Below are positions 15,175 through 22,264 of a stretch of DNA of 34,883 bases, one piece after another. Made by a program: the position numbers and the translations under genes. The first letter of the stretch is position 1, and every line of letters begins with the position of its first letter. Source of the stretch: a virus; the IMG/VR virus record IMGVR_UViG_3300042691_010298, positions 1 through 34,883 of that record. The stretch is one strand, 5' to 3'. The notes under the pieces were generated by a model, which did no database searches, was not told the origin of the DNA, and worked only from the letters and a program-made list of their open reading frames with translations.

Positions 15175-15321
15175 ATGAGACAGATTACAAGACAATTTCA
15201 CACATCAAGACAAGCGGAAAATTACTTAGACCATCTGTATGGGATATACAGCTATGTGCGTCTGATAAGCTTTCCAAGGTATTCAGAAGCAGGAACTTAT
15301 GTGTTCCATGTACATAAATAA
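15175..15321 (+). CDS. Small phage protein (48 aa), conserved-type
   Basis: The product starts MRQITRQFHTSRQAENYLDHL and continues YGIYSYVRLISFPRYSEAG, a pattern of one helix (RQAENYLDHLYG) followed by beta strands and an SEAGTYVFHV ending. Similar tiny proteins with a helix and the segment SEAGTY are familiar from Bacteroidota phages, without known function. It starts 10 nt after the preceding stop, consistent with cotranscription. Confidence 0.55.
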   Translation: MRQITRQFHTSRQAENYLDHLYGIYSYVRLISFPRYSEAGTYVFHVHK

Positions 15322-15346
15322 TCACTCACAAATAAAACAAACAACT

Positions 15347-15511
15347 ATGCCAATAATTTTCTTTTCACTATCACTCGCTATGCTGTATTACGCTAAAGAG
15401 CAGCCAAGCTGTATGTATGGTGCTTTTATATTCGCACTATTAGGTTTCCTGCTTATGGCGGATGTATCAAAAGATAAACCAACAAAAAGAAGACGTAAAT
15501 TAAAAATTTAA
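15347..15511 (+). CDS. Small membrane protein (54 aa)
   Basis: The ATG at 15347 follows an A-rich leader; an upstream in-frame ATG at 15299 overlaps the previous gene and is less likely. The protein has two hydrophobic stretches (IIFFSLSLAMLYYA and GAFIFALLGFLLMA) separated by a short loop with Cys, and a basic tail (KRRRKLKI) that should stay in the cytoplasm. A two-helix hairpin in the inner membrane is likely. Role unknown. Confidence 0.55.
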   Translation: MPIIFFSLSLAMLYYAKEQPSCMYGAFIFALLGFLLMADVSKDKPTKRRRKLKI

Positions 15512-15555
15512 CCAAACAAACGTGGAGTCACCACAATAAAAACTGAACATTCACT

Positions 15556-15954
15556 ATGTCACAGACAACAATCTCAACAGACCTGCTGAAGCAAATCTAC
15601 AATCAGGTAGACGCAGACACACAGCAAACAATCCTAAACCTGCAACCCGACCTGCTCGCAACACCACGAGTAGAAAGCGGATGGGTGCTCCCTAACATCA
15701 GCGAAGACAGGCTCGCTGACTTTGTACGCAGCTTAGGCGTTGACTCCTGCAATGATACACGCCTAATCGAAGTCATCAGAATGACAGCATCAGGTGACGA
15801 AGCAGGCAAAGGTTTGTATCTGCACAGACAAGGCGGTGATGTTGCTTGGTATACAGCTAATACTAAGAAAGGTAAGGCTGTTCGTTTAGTTCCTGTATAT
15901 ATAGGAAGCCAAGCTGAACAGCACCTAATTGAACTAGGCTACACACAACTGTAA
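15556..15954 (+). CDS. Hypothetical early protein (132 aa)
   Basis: The product (starts MSQTTISTDLLKQIYNQVDA) has an acidic helical first half with Leu/Asp/Glu and a C-terminal beta part (GLYLHRQGGDVAWYT ... VRLVPVYIGSQ). No motif, membrane segment or Cys pair identifies it. Codon use is richer in CTG/CTC and GCA than neighbours. It is followed by a GC-rich hairpin, so it may end its own transcript. Function not recognised. Confidence 0.65.
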   Translation: MSQTTISTDLLKQIYNQVDADTQQTILNLQPDLLATPRVESGWVLPNISEDRLADFVRSLGVDSCNDTRLIEVIRMTASGDEAGKGLYLHRQGGDVAWYTANTKKGKAVRLVPVYIGSQAEQHLIELGYTQL

Positions 15955-15962
15955 ATCTTAAC

Positions 15963-15987
15963 GGCAGGGTGGAACAACTGCCCTGCC
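15963..15987 (+). terminator. GC-rich hairpin, weak terminator-like
   Basis: GGCAGGG (15963-15969) pairs with CCCTGCC (15981-15987) over an 11-nt loop, followed by ATTTCATTC instead of a clean T run. It may be a weak terminator or an mRNA-end hairpin between two genes. Confidence 0.45.
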
Positions 15988-16016
15988 ATTTCATTCACAA
16001 CACAAAAACAAAAACT

Positions 16017-17573
16017 ATGTTTACAAGTAAAACAAGAGGACTTCTGCGTATGGCAAACACTTACATAAGCACAGAACTAAGCGGATACGAAAACGTGCAC
16101 CTGAGGGGTGCAGATGGTATGTTCGGATACTACAAACCAGATAGTAACAAATATACTGACGATGATTGCAGGTGGCCTGAAGATGGGCTGCAACTTATCA
16201 AACCTGGCAAGTTAATTAAGAAGCTAGCTGAAGCAGAAGAAATAGAATATACCGATAAAGAAATTGAAGATGCAGTAAACCGCATCAAAAATGTAATTGC
16301 AATATACGGAGATGAGCACGGAGAATTTGCTCGGCAACCTATCTTGGCAGCGGTAAAGGGTGGTCTGATAGGTGCATACTACTTTGAGGATAACTACCTT
16401 GAGAATAGTGGCAACCTTGGTGGTAGCTGTATGAGATATCAAAGCTGCTTAAATGCCTTCAGAATCTACGAAGATAATCAGGAAGTGGTATCTATGCTGG
16501 TGCTAAAGTCCGAAGATAACAGGGTAATGGCAAGGGCTTTGGTGTGGAACTACAACGGAGAGTACTACATGGACACCGTATACAGCACAAAAGATAATTT
16601 CAGGGACATGCTTATTGACTATGCCAAACGTCATGGCTACTACTACAAGTCACAGCAATCCTGCCACCATAGTGTATTCGACAGGAAGGGAGACGCTTCA
16701 TGCCTCCCGTTTGTCATAAGCATACCTATAAACTTTAGTGAGTCATGGCAAGTGCCATACATGGACACGCTGTTCTTTGTGGTTAAACGTGGTGAGCAGT
16801 ACTATGTAACTAACTGCCTTTCTAATGAAGACAATGGCTCAATATATCGGCTTAGGTCTACAGATACAAGTCCTAAAAATAATTGGATTCCTCAAGGTGA
16901 CTACCTGCTGCACATGGAGGTAGCGTTCTCATTACTGCATAACGTAAAGGTGTCCGACAAGGCACACGAATGGATTATACAGAAGGGAGATAAAAATATT
17001 GACGACGACGACTTGTCATCTGTGATAAAAGATGATTGCATAAACGAAACGAGTTACAGAAGGTTCTTCCTTGAAGAGGAGGTATATGATGACGATGAGC
17101 ATGACGAAGATGATGTATACTGCGAATACATTGGAGAATACAGGAACATTGACGACTGTATATACATAGAGAGAGGGCAAAGAAGAGATGAATGGGTGCT
17201 GTCAGAAAATGCTGTTGAAGTTAGAGGAAATTGGTGGTGGGTTGAAGATGAAGACATTACAATCGCAGCAGACGGAGAATGGTATCATTTGGACGATGTT
17301 GGGTTGTGCGAATACACAGGAGAATACTATCCTCACGATGAACTTGCATACGTAGAAGATTATGGGTATGTAAATGATGGAGACCTTGCATGGGTAGCTG
17401 TTGAGATTGATGGCACATGGTATCATCAGAGAGATTGTGTTAAATCAGAAATATCAGGCGATTGGATGCTTCGTAATGACGAGTTTCAACTTCCTGACGG
17501 ACGTACGGTAACAGAAGAAGAGTATGATAAATGGATGGAAGAAAACAAAGAGGAAGAAGAAGAAGCTCCTTAA
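16017..17573 (+). CDS. Large acidic protein with C-terminal CEYTGEY-type repeats (518 aa)
   Basis: The ATG at 16017 follows an A-rich leader; the GTG frame extension to 15969 runs through a hairpin and is rejected. The N-terminal 300 residues include SCMRYQSCLNAFRIY and a beta-rich stretch with MARALVWNYNGEYY, a combination seen in several large phage proteins of unknown function. The C-terminal third is very acidic and carries two clear repeats with a Cys, a T/I-G-E-Y turn and an Asp-Asp pair (YCEYIGEYRNIDD about 375-388, LCEYTGEYYPHDE about 434-447), with a third degenerate copy lacking Cys (KSEISGDWMLRNDE). Repeats of this sort often form small beta or zinc-binding units. The tail is poly-Glu. 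Likely cytoplasmic; no catalytic function can be assigned. Confidence 0.7.
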   Translation: MFTSKTRGLLRMANTYISTELSGYENVHLRGADGMFGYYKPDSNKYTDDDCRWPEDGLQLIKPGKLIKKLAEAEEIEYTDKEIEDAVNRIKNVIAIYGDEHGEFARQPILAAVKGGLIGAYYFEDNYLENSGNLGGSCMRYQSCLNAFRIYEDNQEVVSMLVLKSEDNRVMARALVWNYNGEYYMDTVYSTKDNFRDMLIDYAKRHGYYYKSQQSCHHSVFDRKGDASCLPFVISIPINFSESWQVPYMDTLFFVVKRGEQYYVTNCLSNEDNGSIYRLRSTDTSPKNNWIPQGDYLLHMEVAFSLLHNVKVSDKAHEWIIQKGDKNIDDDDLSSVIKDDCINETSYRRFFLEEEVYDDDEHDEDDVYCEYIGEYRNIDDCIYIERGQRRDEWVLSENAVEVRGNWWWVEDEDITIAADGEWYHLDDVGLCEYTGEYYPHDELAYVEDYGYVNDGDLAWVAVEIDGTWYHQRDCVKSEISGDWMLRNDEFQLPDGRTVTEEEYDKWMEENKEEEEEAP

Positions 17574-17598
17574 TCAATAACAATATAAAACAAATACA

Positions 17599-18849
17599 AT
17601 GATTAGTAATTTATTTGAAAGCATCCTTGAGGTGCAGTCATGCTCCGGCAGAGTCGAACGTATGACAAAACTAATATCAGACACGGCACGCAGGCTAGGT
17701 GCTATCGTAAATGTAAAAGACGGCAACGTGTATGTTACTAAAGGTAATCCTACATCTGAAGGTTATCCTTGCATAGTAGCTCACACGGATACTGTCCACG
17801 ATATTGTACCTGACAATCAGTTCAGCGTAGGCTATGACAGGAAAAACGGAATAATCTACGGATACAATCCTGTACTTAAAAACTTTACAGGTATCGGTGG
17901 TGATGACAAGGTAGGTATCTATATAGCCCTTGCTGCTGTTGAATGGTTTGACAATATCAAAGCATGCTTCTTCAGGGACGAAGAGATAGGCTGCATAGGT
18001 AGTGGACTTGCCGACATGTCTTTCTTTTCAGATTGCATGTATGTCTTGCAATGTGACAGACGTGGTAATGCTGACTTCGTTACCAATATAAACGGCACTG
18101 ACATATCATCTAAAGATTTTCAGGATGCTGTCAGTAGTATCATTACGTCTCACGGATACAAGTTTGCTAAGGGCATGACTACAGATGTAGGTAAGCTTAC
18201 CCAAAGAAACGTAGGTGTAAGCTGTGCTAATATGAGCTGCGGATATTACAACCCACATCAGCCTGAAGAGATTATAGTAGTGGACGATGTGCATAACACA
18301 AAGAGTATGGTATTCGAGATAATTGAAACCATTACTAAAAAGTATCTGTTCACCCCCCCTGCCACTACATACAAGTTCAACAGCGAATACTACGGCAAAT
18401 CTACGAGCTACTTAGATGACTTCTATGAGCCTAAGAGTTACAAGTGGTACGAGGATAACGAGTTGGCTGACATATACTTCCCGTTTGATGATGAGCTGGC
18501 TGGTATGAGTGATGAAGATATAGCAGACTATTGCATAGCATATTTCTTTGGTTATGAATACGTTGGCAATGATACGTACTCATACATAGACGAAGAGCTT
18601 GGCGTTCCTACATACATAAACAAAAAGGATATAGAGTTTAGTGAGCTGTGGAACATGCTAGATGACGAAGCTTACGATGTGGTATTTGCAAATGCAAATT
18701 ATCTTGAAAAGCAAAGAGACTACCTGATGAAAGATAAGAAAGACAGTAAGTGCGTATCATGTGGGACCACTAAGATAAATGGTGACAGCAAACTATATTA
18801 TGACGGAATGTGTTATGCCTGCCACAACGAGAAAGTATATGGGTGGTAG
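17599..18849 (+). CDS. M20/M28-type metallopeptidase-like protein with C-terminal zinc ribbon
   Basis: Dinuclear-zinc exopeptidase motifs appear in order: AHTDTVHD (H62, D64), GIGGDDKVG (the bridging Asp, D102 or D103), RDEEIGCIGS (E128, E129), QCDRRGN (D153) and YNPHQPEE (H220). This is the full ligand set of the M20/M28/M42 superfamily, and the spacing resembles PepT-like enzymes without an obvious lid domain. The catalytic part ends near residue 255. A further 160 residues follow, acidic and Tyr-rich, ending in a four-Cys ribbon (CVSCG at 385-389 and CYACH at 405-409). It would cleave peptides, or perhaps another amide, in the cytoplasm of the infected cell. A peptidase fused to such a tail is unusual; the fusion could target it to a phage or host protein. 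Confidence 0.75.
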   Translation: MISNLFESILEVQSCSGRVERMTKLISDTARRLGAIVNVKDGNVYVTKGNPTSEGYPCIVAHTDTVHDIVPDNQFSVGYDRKNGIIYGYNPVLKNFTGIGGDDKVGIYIALAAVEWFDNIKACFFRDEEIGCIGSGLADMSFFSDCMYVLQCDRRGNADFVTNINGTDISSKDFQDAVSSIITSHGYKFAKGMTTDVGKLTQRNVGVSCANMSCGYYNPHQPEEIIVVDDVHNTKSMVFEIIETITKKYLFTPPATTYKFNSEYYGKSTSYLDDFYEPKSYKWYEDNELADIYFPFDDELAGMSDEDIADYCIAYFFGYEYVGNDTYSYIDEELGVPTYINKKDIEFSELWNMLDDEAYDVVFANANYLEKQRDYLMKDKKDSKCVSCGTTKINGDSKLYYDGMCYACHNEKVYGW

Positions 18850-18858
18850 GCTTCACTA

Positions 18859-19122
18859 TCACGACTTTTTGCTCGCCTTACCGCCTGACCCATTACGGGC
18901 ACGATTGCGGCTCTGATGCTCTTTAACAAGCTTTCCTGACCTTGTATGGCTCATGTCCATATCATCTCCATTGCCGTAGGTTCCTGCCTTCCTGTTAGCT
19001 TTATTCAGCTTGGAGCGGTACTTCCTGCGCTCAGATGAGCTATGGTAGAGTGAATCGTATGCAGCTTTACGCTTCTTTGCATCAGGATTAGAGTCGTAGT
19101 ATTTCTTTGATTTAGAAGGCAT
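18859..19122 (-). CDS. Small basic protein on the opposite strand (87 aa)
   Basis: This is the only minus-strand gene within the early block. The product starts MPSKSKKYYDSNPDAKKRKA and is Lys/Arg/Ser-rich with no hydrophobic core; the order PDAKKRK, helix, RANRKAGT-like NRKAGTYGNG, GDDMDMSHT and KLVKEHQSRNRARNG is a recurring pattern in small proteins of many tailed phages. Its strand matches the structural genes, so it may be expressed late and be packaged or bind DNA. The ATG at 19122 is chosen since the first six codons of the longer frame are unlike homologues remembered. It ends 10 nt from the convergent peptidase gene. Confidence 0.65.
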   Translation of the reverse strand: MPSKSKKYYDSNPDAKKRKAAYDSLYHSSSERRKYRSKLNKANRKAGTYGNGDDMDMSHTRSGKLVKEHQSRNRARNGSGGKASKKS

Positions 19123-19154
19123 AAACAAATTTAATAACAAAAAAACAAATCAAA

Positions 19155-19364
19155 ATGAAAAAATCATCAACAAAGTACGATGTGCTGTCTCCTGATGGAT
19201 TCAGCATCCATCCAACAGACACTTACTCATCAGTAAAGTCAGCCGAAAAAGCATTCGATGAATGGAAGCAAAGGTACAAGCATCAGGGATATTACAGCTC
19301 CGTAAAGTACGGACGGATTCCGCTTCCTGAACTAAAAAGATATGTAGACATTGTAAAACTATAA
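19155..19364 (+). CDS. Small conserved-type protein (69 aa)
   Basis: The product (starts MKKSSTKYDVLSPDGFSIHP) has a mixed alpha/beta pattern with KYDVLSPDGFSIH, a helix SAEKAFDEWKQRYK and the segment YYSSVKYGRIPLPEL. Small proteins with this IPL-type ending are widespread in Bacteroidota and their phages and mobile elements; the function is not known. It starts 32 nt from the divergent minus-strand gene and is the head of a run of small plus-strand genes. Confidence 0.65.
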   Translation: MKKSSTKYDVLSPDGFSIHPTDTYSSVKSAEKAFDEWKQRYKHQGYYSSVKYGRIPLPELKRYVDIVKL

Positions 19365-19375
19365 ACTTAAATAAA

Positions 19376-19585
19376 ATGATATACAATTTAAATTCAGTCG
19401 GCACTGCCGTCGACACAGAAACGTTACTCACTTATCCAATGTTATCAATTGGAGGATACGATAAGAATCAGTTTGTCCATATTGACGACGTGTGTGACGA
19501 GTGGTTTAACAGTTTGTCAGACGAAGATTTCGGTACAATAGATAACCTAATCAATAATAGAAATGAAATAAATTTGGAATCTTAA
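19376..19585 (+). CDS. Small acidic hypothetical protein (69 aa)
   Basis: The frame starts 11 nt after the previous stop. The product (MIYNLNSVGTAVDTETLLTY) has an N-terminal beta part, a Gly/Asp segment and an acidic C-terminal helix (DVCDEWFNSLSDEDFGTI). No family recognised. A candidate promoter overlaps its 3' end. Confidence 0.5.
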   Translation: MIYNLNSVGTAVDTETLLTYPMLSIGGYDKNQFVHIDDVCDEWFNSLSDEDFGTIDNLINNRNEINLES

Positions 19586-19603
19586 ACTATATGTACTATA
19601 TTG
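19573..19603 (+). promoter_or_regulatory. Candidate promoter before 34-aa gene
   Basis: TTTG (19573-19576) and TATATTG (19597-19603) are separated by 20 nt. The -7 box is one T short of TAnnTTTG, so this is weaker than the sites at 12950 and 27879. Confidence 0.35.
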
Positions 19604-19619
19604 CATTAAAATAAACTAT

Positions 19620-19724
19620 ATGACTAAACTTCTCGCCATATTAGGATTCGCAGCATCAGCCTGCTATTTGTGGGCGCTGTTACTTGAAATAAAAGAAAGC
19701 CGAATAAAGAAAAGAAAGATTTAG
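19620..19724 (+). CDS. Tiny single-pass membrane peptide (34 aa)
   Basis: A frame of 34 codons (MTKLLAILGFAASACYLWAL) encodes one hydrophobic helix followed by a basic tail (SRIKKRKI), a topology with the C-terminus inside. A promoter-like sequence precedes it and a clear terminator follows at 19743, so it could be a monocistronic early gene. Function unknown. Confidence 0.45.
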   Translation: MTKLLAILGFAASACYLWALLLEIKESRIKKRKI

Positions 19725-19742
19725 ATATTCTCATAAGCCCAA

Positions 19743-19775
19743 CAGGTGGCGTTTCTACGCCTGCCTGGAATTTTT
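19743..19775 (+). terminator. Rho-independent terminator
   Basis: CAGG and GGCGT (19743-19752) pair with ACGCC and CCTG (19757-19767) in a two-part stem over a TTCT loop, followed by AATTTTT. It separates the 34-aa membrane gene from the next unit. Confidence 0.75.
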
Positions 19776-19795
19776 AACTATTAAACTTAACACAA

Positions 19796-20086
19796 ATGAA
19801 AGGAAGACTTATCTCAGTAAACAACATCCCTCACGTATACAGCGATACACTGGCTCACGCATTTGAGCTGTCAATACAAGACAGGGCAGAGCTAAATCCT
19901 GAATGGTTAGGAGCTGAATGTATGTTCAATGTTGAGTTAAACTACGCAAAGGTTATACCCAATAGTATAGTTCCTGCCAGTATAAATGCTGACGCATGGC
20001 ATATCATGAGCTTGCTGAACGACGAAGAGCTGAACAGCGAACAGAAGATAGAAGCTGCTAAAGACTTTATATTCAATAACTTCTAA
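19796..20086 (+). CDS. Hypothetical early protein (96 aa)
   Basis: It starts MKGRLISVNNIPHVYSDTLA after an ACACAA leader. The pattern is beta strands then two acidic helices (SLLNDEELNSEQKIEAAKDF). No Cys pairs or membrane segments. It is the first gene after a terminator, in a unit of five small genes with short gaps or ATGA overlaps. Family not recognised. Confidence 0.55.
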   Translation: MKGRLISVNNIPHVYSDTLAHAFELSIQDRAELNPEWLGAECMFNVELNYAKVIPNSIVPASINADAWHIMSLLNDEELNSEQKIEAAKDFIFNNF

Positions 20087-20096
20087 AATAAACACA

Positions 20097-20372
20097 ATGG
20101 AAAAGCTAATTGAACACATGATTCAGGTTGTAGAATCAAACGCCAAGAACAATCAAGCCACCATACCTAACGTGGAAGCGTGGGCTATAGGATGGAGAGA
20201 GGAAGCCGAAAGACATAAGAAGTACTGCGAAATAGAAAAAGACCCCTGGATATTTATCTATGGCAGGTATCTTAATTCAACAAAGAACACAAGTCTTTCT
20301 GGATTCTACGATTTCTTAGAAGCAAACTATGAGGCTCCTGCCAAATTACAAACTATAAAACAAACACAATGA
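20097..20372 (+). CDS. Hypothetical early protein (91 aa)
   Basis: The product (MEKLIEHMIQVVESNAKNNQ) is mainly helical with a Trp-rich centre (VEAWAIGWREEAERH, DPWIFIYGRYL). It starts 10 nt after the previous stop and its own stop overlaps the next start (ATGA at 20369-20372), so translation is probably coupled. No family recognised. Confidence 0.55.
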   Translation: MEKLIEHMIQVVESNAKNNQATIPNVEAWAIGWREEAERHKKYCEIEKDPWIFIYGRYLNSTKNTSLSGFYDFLEANYEAPAKLQTIKQTQ

Positions 20373-20644
20373 TACACTTTGAGTATTTAAGAAAAGACGA
20401 TGAAATGTACGAGGTAAGGCACGATAACTGCGGCAATGCTATACACGTATATGTATCTGAAGGAGAAGCTGTTATATTCCCTACACTTAACGACCTTGTC
20501 AGGTATGTATACCTTAACGAAAATGTAATAGACAAGTGTACAGTATACGAGGGCGCTCTACCTGGCATATACGACAGCGGAAGATACGACTATAACAGCG
20601 TAAAAAACTTAGCCAATACACTAATGAGAAGATATTATAAATGA
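20369..20644 (+). CDS. Hypothetical early protein (91 aa)
   Basis: The product begins MIHFEYLRKDDEMYEVRHDN and has a strand-rich half with a single Cys-Gly turn and a helical C-terminus (VKNLANTLMRRYYK). It joins both neighbours by ATGA overlaps, so it belongs to a tightly coupled cluster. No function recognised. Confidence 0.6.
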   Translation: MIHFEYLRKDDEMYEVRHDNCGNAIHVYVSEGEAVIFPTLNDLVRYVYLNENVIDKCTVYEGALPGIYDSGRYDYNSVKNLANTLMRRYYK

Positions 20645-20796
20645 TTTCTATGGGACACGGTAAGCAAAAGAGAGATAAATATTATCAAAAGATATTGGCA
20701 AAGTCTCTGCTAAGACATAAGAAGCAACCCATTAAACAGCATACAAGGATTGTTGACTGGGATAAGTTAGCGAATCATTTAAAACCTAAGCAATGA
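20641..20796 (+). CDS. Small basic protein (51 aa)
   Basis: This frame is joined to both neighbours by ATGA overlaps (20641-20644 and 20793-20796), the best evidence that it is real. The product (MISMGHGKQKRDKYYQKILAK) is strongly basic and rich in Lys, Gln and His, with a C-terminal helix VDWDKLANHLKPKQ. It may bind nucleic acid; not otherwise recognised. Confidence 0.6.
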   Translation: MISMGHGKQKRDKYYQKILAKSLLRHKKQPIKQHTRIVDWDKLANHLKPKQ

Positions 20797-21038
20797 CAAA
20801 GAAAGAATACTTAGACTATAAGAACCATGACCAAATGGCTATAGTGTACGAGTACTACAAGGAAAAGTTTGATAAGTTTAAACACAAACCTTTCCTGAAC
20901 AGAAAAGAATTTGATACCTTTGCCCCTATGTATGCAGAGCTTAATCAAGCCTACCAAAAGGCCTGTCAGCACTTCGACGAGAAGCTTCAGTGCATAGAGC
21001 TAAGAGATAAAGACGGCAAACTACTAATGATTTACTAA
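20793..21038 (+). CDS. Helical hypothetical protein (81 aa)
   Basis: The product (MTKKEYLDYKNHDQMAIVYE) is almost all helix with many Tyr, Lys and Glu and a C-terminal beta hairpin (LQCIELRDKDGKLLMIY). It closes the chain of overlapped small genes and is followed by a large hairpin before the ERF gene. No motif seen. Confidence 0.55.
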   Translation: MTKKEYLDYKNHDQMAIVYEYYKEKFDKFKHKPFLNRKEFDTFAPMYAELNQAYQKACQHFDEKLQCIELRDKDGKLLMIY

Positions 21039-21043
21039 AATAA

Positions 21044-21113
21044 AACAGCCTCCTATTTATTAAATCTTTAAAACGGTTTAGTAAGTTATAATACAAAGGG
21101 AAAGGGGGCTGTT
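21044..21113 (+). terminator. Long-loop hairpin between gene cluster and ERF gene
   Basis: AACAGCCTCC (21044-21053) pairs with GGGGGCTGTT (21104-21113) over ten pairs including one U.G, then ATTTTCTT follows. The 50-nt AT-rich loop is unusually long for a terminator, so it may also be a leader that folds before the ERF start at 21143. Confidence 0.45.
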
Positions 21114-21142
21114 ATTTTCTTAACATTTAAACCAAATCAAAT

Positions 21143-21667
21143 ATGAAACAGTTAATCAGCATCCAGAGCGAACTCAAAGCTCCAAAGAATCAATTCAACT
21201 CCTTTGGCAAGTACCATTATCGTAACGCAGAGGACATCCTTGAAGGACTCAAACCACTGCTCCTAAAGTACAACTGTACACTTACTATCTCAGATGAGAT
21301 TAAGACAGCAGGAGATATTATCTACGTAGAATCTACGGCAACCATCCATCACGAAGAAGACAGCATATCAGTAGCAGCTCAAGCAGGTATAGACCTAAAC
21401 GCTAAGGGTATGTCACAGGCGCAATGCTTCGGCGCATCATCATCATACGCACGTAAGTACGCATTAGGAGGCTTATTCCTTCTGGATGATAGCAAGGATG
21501 CAGACGCTACCAACACGCACGGAAAGGACTCCAGTCAGCTCCAGGATGCACTAGGTAAACTGTCCGGAATGAAGTCTAAGGCAGAGGCTATCGAATGGGC
21601 TAAGACATTACCGGATAACGTAAAGACCCACGCATCCTTCCGCCAGGCATTCAGTGACAAGTTCTAA
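21143..21667 (+). CDS. erf: ERF-type single-strand annealing recombinase (174 aa)
   Basis: The product matches the ERF family: N-terminal KAPKNQFNSFGKYHYRNAED (helix plus the FGKYHYRNAED core, about 13-32), the segment LKPLLLKYNCTLTISDEI, and the ending SSSYARKYALGGLFLLDDSKD (about 98-118), a hallmark of ERF proteins. A helical C-terminal tail follows. It binds single-stranded DNA and anneals complementary strands in recombination-dependent replication. Its natural partner, the RecE-like nuclease, lies about 970 nt downstream, separated by two small genes with cassette-like borders. The length of 174 aa is typical of short phage ERF proteins. Confidence 0.9.
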   Translation: MKQLISIQSELKAPKNQFNSFGKYHYRNAEDILEGLKPLLLKYNCTLTISDEIKTAGDIIYVESTATIHHEEDSISVAAQAGIDLNAKGMSQAQCFGASSSYARKYALGGLFLLDDSKDADATNTHGKDSSQLQDALGKLSGMKSKAEAIEWAKTLPDNVKTHASFRQAFSDKF

Positions 21668-21766
21668 ACGTCAACGATTTAGTGCGCAAAACTTGACATT
21701 TTGTTCACTGGATTGAGCAATTTTACTCAATGCTTCGGAAATAAACCGATGTTATGTAGGTGATGT

Positions 21767-21866
21767 TGCATAACGGTCGGGTATTTGCGTAGTGTGCCAA
21801 CCGCAAATGCTTGATTTAAGAACAAAACTTGATTGGCACATTATCGCAAATACTTTGTTATGTGCA
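21767..21866 (+). repeat. 100-nt attC-like imperfect palindrome
   Basis: The outer arms TGCATAAC (21767-21774) and GTTATGTGCA (21857-21866) pair with a 2-nt bulge. Inside, GTATTTGCG (21781-21789) pairs with CGCAAATAC (21845-21853) and TGTGCCAA (21793-21800) pairs with TTGGCACA (21833-21840) around a 32-nt loop. The outer sequence GTTATGT fits the integron consensus GTTRRRY at six of seven places, and the complementary ACATAAC fits RYYYAAC at six of seven. A partial arm GTTATG also occurs at 21751. An imperfect hairpin with conserved ends and bulges is the hallmark of attC recombination sites. Confidence 0.6.
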
Positions 21867-21891
21867 GGGCTTTTGCAGAAATTTAATTAGA

Positions 21892-22182
21892 ATGAAAAAT
21901 TACAAATTAGAAAAGTTACAGAATGGAGAAACGTTTGTAACAAGTGAAAAAGGAAACTCAATGATACCACTAATTAAATCAGGGCAGGAACATAAACTTG
22001 CTCCTGTAAAGTGGGAAGATTGTAATGAAGGTGATATTGTTTATTGTAAAGTGAAAGGTAATTTTTACACTCACTTGGTTAAGGGCAAAAACAACGAAAA
22101 GGGATTGCTCATTGGAAATAATAAAGGTGGTATCAATGGATGGACAAAGCAAGTTTATGGTCGTGTGGTAGAGGTTCTTTAG
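21892..22182 (+). CDS. S24/S26-fold peptidase-like protein (96 aa), cassette gene 1
   Basis: The ATG at 21892 is chosen because the longer frame (from 21829) starts inside the palindrome. The protein has the signature of signal-peptidase-fold domains: SEKGNSMIPLIKSGQ (about 17-31, putative nucleophile Ser in GNSM-P), EGDIVYCKVKGNFYTHLVKG (about 46-65) and a GGINGWTKQVYGRVVEVL end. In S24 enzymes the general base is Lys, but here the matching place seems to hold His (TH), as in ER-type signal peptidases, or the protein is inactive. There is no DNA-binding domain, so it is not a phage repressor. It is bordered by inverted GTTATGTGCA and TGCACATAAC repeats, suggesting acquisition as a cassette. 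Confidence 0.65.
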   Translation: MKNYKLEKLQNGETFVTSEKGNSMIPLIKSGQEHKLAPVKWEDCNEGDIVYCKVKGNFYTHLVKGKNNEKGLLIGNNKGGINGWTKQVYGRVVEVL

Positions 22183-22185
22183 CCT

Positions 22186-22251
22186 TGCACATAACGTTTT
22201 GCAGCCTTGCGCAGTGCGGGCTTTAAATGCACTACACTTTGTTTAACAACT
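22186..22251 (+). repeat. Second cassette border, TGCACATAAC plus partial palindrome
   Basis: TGCACATAAC (22186-22195) is the exact inverse of GTTATGTGCA at 21857. With the neighbouring bases the inverted match is 14 of 15. The 8-mer TTTTGCAG follows both borders (21871-21878 and 22197-22204). Within the element AGTGC pairs with GCACT and the right side ends CTTTGTTTAAC. It lies between the two cassette-like genes. A third, weaker border (AGCATATAAC, 22483-22492) follows the second gene. Confidence 0.5.
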
Positions 22252-22264
22252 AAAAATTAATAAA

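Noticed and set aside
21829-21891. Longer start for the S24/S26-like gene
   Set aside because: These codons lie within the attC-like palindrome and give no conserved residues.
21892-22182. Prophage repressor (CI/LexA-like)
   Set aside because: Only the peptidase-like half is present, with no DNA-binding domain, and no integrase is near, so it is not evidence for lysogeny.
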